DNA of 6,820 nucleotides. Origin: JAVBOF01 sp031550915. Lineage in GTDB: Bacteria; Bacillota; Clostridia; Christensenellales; MGBC116941. Positions 4,794 through 6,820 of the stretch are shown here, piece by piece; the stretch's first letter is position 1, and each line of letters begins with the position of its first letter. The notes below the pieces were generated by a model. It made no database searches. It saw nothing but the letters and a program-made list of their open reading frames with translations, and was not told where the DNA came from. A program made the position numbers and the translations under genes. The DNA lies in contig JAVBOF010000156.1 of the NCBI GenBank assembly GCA_031550915.1, forward strand, positions 1 through 6,820. Reading direction: 5' to 3'.

Positions 4794-6820
4794 CTATTTT
4801 TTGGGCATCAGGATTATGCTGCCTGTGTCCAAATCGGAACATGAGACAGAAAAGCTGTTTTCGGATTTACTGTTAACATTAATGTTATACGCGAAGGATC
4901 CATATTTGGAATATCTTGACGAAGTTTTGCCGGTAGTTATCGCAACGTCCGGATCTTGCATGGCTGCGATCGTACCGGACAATATAAAGCGTTTTTCCTT
5001 ACCATAGTAAAAAACATGAAGATTGTCGGTATAAATATGTGTACCGTCGCTGATATCTTCGGCTTTTTTGACCTTTGAAAACAACAGATATTGACCATCC
5101 GGCAAGGTGTCTTCAATTATTTTTATTTCAAACGTTCTTTGGAAATCTATATCTTGCGCGGGTTCTTTAACTACTTTTACATCTTTGCCGACGCGTGCCT
5201 GTAGATACTCATGCCAATAGGAGTCATGAATACCAATCGATCCGGAAGTTATGAAAAGGGACGGCGCGATGATTGTATCTCCATCTGAAATTTCCGTAAA
5301 AGCTTTGGAAGCGGTTAGCTTATCGACAAGCGCCCACCGGTGGTACGCTTGCTCCTGCGCTTTCGTTATCCCGTCATTCTGAAACGACGTCAACGCCCCG
5401 ATGACGGAAAAAACGCAGGCAAAAACTGCACAGACCAACCGCTTGTTTTTATTGGCGAAGGATACTAATAATATCGAAACGCATATTATGAAAACGATAA
5501 TGGCCAAATATGAAAAGAACGTTGATGAAAGCCAGTGGAAACCACCGGTCCCCGCGATACTTTGATACATAGGCGTAAGCGCAAGAAGTATATTGGGTAT
5601 AAAGATATAGCAGAAGGACACTATAGAGATGGATATCAATTTCTTCCGTTGGTCTTTCCCCTCTATTTTAGCCAAAAGTGTATAAGTCAATATAAAAACA
5701 GCTATAAACAGAACGATGTTTGCTGGGGTGAGGATATTAATGGCGATAACATCAAGAATACTCTGTTTTGCACCTGCAAAGTGATCCATTCTAATTGATT
5801 GAATATAATATGGAACGGAATAAAAATAACCGGGAATACAGGCGATGCTCAAGAGCCAAGCAGCCTGTAGGAATTTTATCGCGTTGAATCCCTGAATGGA
5901 TATCTGGCTGCCCTGGTACTCTCCGCCGCTAAATGACATTAGGGCGAACGTAGCCACTAAATATACGCCAGTTATTATTATCACGGGATAGATGCTTTTT
6001 AGCGCCTTTTTTAAACTATGGGTCGATGCATATGCCGCAATGAGATATACAGGGAAATATAAAACAAAAAGCTCATACGTTAAAAGGCAAACCGCATAGA
6101 GGATAAGGCAAACTGTTATTGCCGTTTTGGAACGGCATACCAGAAAACGGTTGAAAAGCCCGATTGAAAAGAGAAGGCACGTTATACTGAATACAAACAG
6201 CAGGTTAAAAGCGTTGGGTACGCCATGCTCCCATCCAAGACCAAGAAAGACTAAAAAAACCGCAAATACCAATAGCTTTACCTTTTTGCCGAAGCCAAAG
6301 GATTTCACCAGATATGCAAGCCCGAGCCCGTTGGATAGAAAGAGAATGACCATGATGATACGTATCAAAACCTTGCTGTCCAGTGACAATACAAGATATG
6401 AGACTATCGGAGGTACGATGCATAGGTACCTACCGTTGGCTTTGAGGCTGGATAGCATAAATGAGAAAAAGTCACGGCTCCCCTTAATCGCATGTAAATG
6501 ATATTGGAGCTCGTCGTTTGTATTTAGCCACGGCCTAAGTAGATAGGCGCAGAAAACCAATATAATAAAAATAATAGCTAGAAAAGTAAAGGGTTGGTGT
6601 TTTATGGCTTTAATAAGATCAAGGAACGCCGGTTTGAGGTAACGCAAAAGAAGATCCTTCAAAGCGTTGATCTTCTCGGTTAAAAATCTAGTCAATTTGT
6701 TATCCTTACCGAGGTAAAGCGCTCCGAATATCCCCGTTTTGCTTAAAATGAAGTTCATAAAGCAGCTGAGGATGATTGCGAAAGCCGCTATGACCGGCCA
6801 ATATGGCAAATTATCCGGTA
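4794..6820 (-). CDS. Multi-pass membrane protein, GT-C glycosyltransferase-like, N-terminus beyond the window
   Basis: At least 671 residues with about 12 hydrophobic segments up to residue 475 (counted from a TTG at 6807-6809), then a soluble domain of about 195 residues. The first large outward loop carries NTNDE (96-100), an acidic pair where GT-C glycosyltransferases place their catalytic aspartate/glutamate, followed by a hydrophobic bundle with TYELFVLYFPVY (244-255). The soluble tail includes SIGIHDSYWHEYL. This layout matches GT-C enzymes that transfer sugars from polyprenyl-phosphate carriers to surface glycans, but I recognise no specific family, so the donor and acceptor are unknown. 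The frame stays open past the TTG to base 6820 and the TTG has no ribosome-binding site, so the real start is probably outside the window. The piece at residues 1-28, ending NFILSKTGIF, looks like a helix of another membrane domain, possibly GtrA-like. A basic amphipathic linker (35-72) follows. The gene ends with its own terminator. Confidence 0.7.
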   Translation of the reverse strand, partial: PDNLPYWPVIAAFAIILSCFMNFILSKTGIFGALYLGKDNKLTRFLTEKINALKDLLLRYLKPAFLDLIKAIKHQPFTFLAIIFIILVFCAYLLRPWLNTNDELQYHLHAIKGSRDFFSFMLSSLKANGRYLCIVPPIVSYLVLSLDSKVLIRIIMVILFLSNGLGLAYLVKSFGFGKKVKLLVFAVFLVFLGLGWEHGVPNAFNLLFVFSITCLLFSIGLFNRFLVCRSKTAITVCLILYAVCLLTYELFVLYFPVYLIAAYASTHSLKKALKSIYPVIIITGVYLVATFALMSFSGGEYQGSQISIQGFNAIKFLQAAWLLSIACIPGYFYSVPYYIQSIRMDHFAGAKQSILDVIAINILTPANIVLFIAVFILTYTLLAKIEGKDQRKKLISISIVSFCYIFIPNILLALTPMYQSIAGTGGFHWLSSTFFSYLAIIVFIICVSILLVSFANKNKRLVCAVFACVFSVIGALTSFQNDGITKAQEQAYHRWALVDKLTASKAFTEISDGDTIIAPSLFITSGSIGIHDSYWHEYLQARVGKDVKVVKEPAQDIDFQRTFEIKIIEDTLPDGQYLLFSKVKKAEDISDGTHIYTDNLHVFYYGKEKRFILSGTIAAMQDPDVAITTGKTSSRYSKYGSFAYNINVNSKSENSFSVSCSDLDTGSIILMPKK

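Noticed and set aside
4783..5007. Small + strand open frame opposite the end of the membrane protein gene
   Set aside because: It is antisense to the soluble tail of a well-supported gene, with no ribosome-binding site or recognisable product.
1..6820. Mobile element, phage, toxin-antitoxin, CRISPR or defence system
   Set aside because: I found no transposase, integrase, regularly spaced direct repeats, terminal repeats or known defence domain; all six genes are transport or surface functions.

Overview
The window looks like chromosomal DNA of a Gram-positive anaerobe in the Bacillota, most likely class Clostridia. The evidence is the gene content: a ribose-type sugar ABC importer, a secreted fibronectin type III protein with a lysine- and tyrosine-rich clostridial style, and a NusG-domain-II / Gx-transporter pair. 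Purine-rich Shine-Dalgarno sites, intrinsic terminators and moderate GC agree with this. I cannot name the genus. No rRNA, tRNA, CRISPR array, insertion sequence or phage gene is visible, and no gene-free stretch exceeds about 200 bases.

Layout. (1) Bases 1-1959, + strand: the end of a sugar-import operon, with the 3' part of an RbsA/MglA-type tandem ATPase followed by an overlapping RbsC-type permease, closed by a strong terminator at about 1975-2020. No binding-protein gene is in view; it may lie upstream. (2) Bases 2140-3010, - strand: a two-gene unit. A membrane-anchored NusG domain II protein is translated first and overlaps a Gx-transporter / 'heptaprenyl diphosphate synthase component I' membrane protein by 17 bp. 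The unit converges on the sugar operon, with a short hairpin-rich gap between them. (3) Bases 3211-4644, - strand: a single secreted protein with a signal peptide, one Fn3 domain, an unassigned beta-rich middle region and two copies of an unassigned C-terminal module, followed by a strong terminator. (4) Bases 4794-6820, - strand: a large multi-pass membrane protein with GT-C glycosyltransferase-like architecture, closed by its own terminator at 4731-4760. Its reading frame runs off the right edge of the window.

The units look transcriptionally independent: terminators separate 1 from 2, 3 from 2 and 4 from 3. Unit 1 imports a sugar. Unit 2 resembles the EetA/EetB-type pair associated with flavin-based extracellular electron transfer, but the partner genes are not in the window. 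Units 3 and 4 act at the cell surface. I see no strong evidence for a new multi-gene system. The items most worth following are the duplicated C-terminal module of the Fn3 protein, the stand-alone NusG-II/Gx pair, and the GT-C-like protein whose N-terminal end may be part of another membrane domain.
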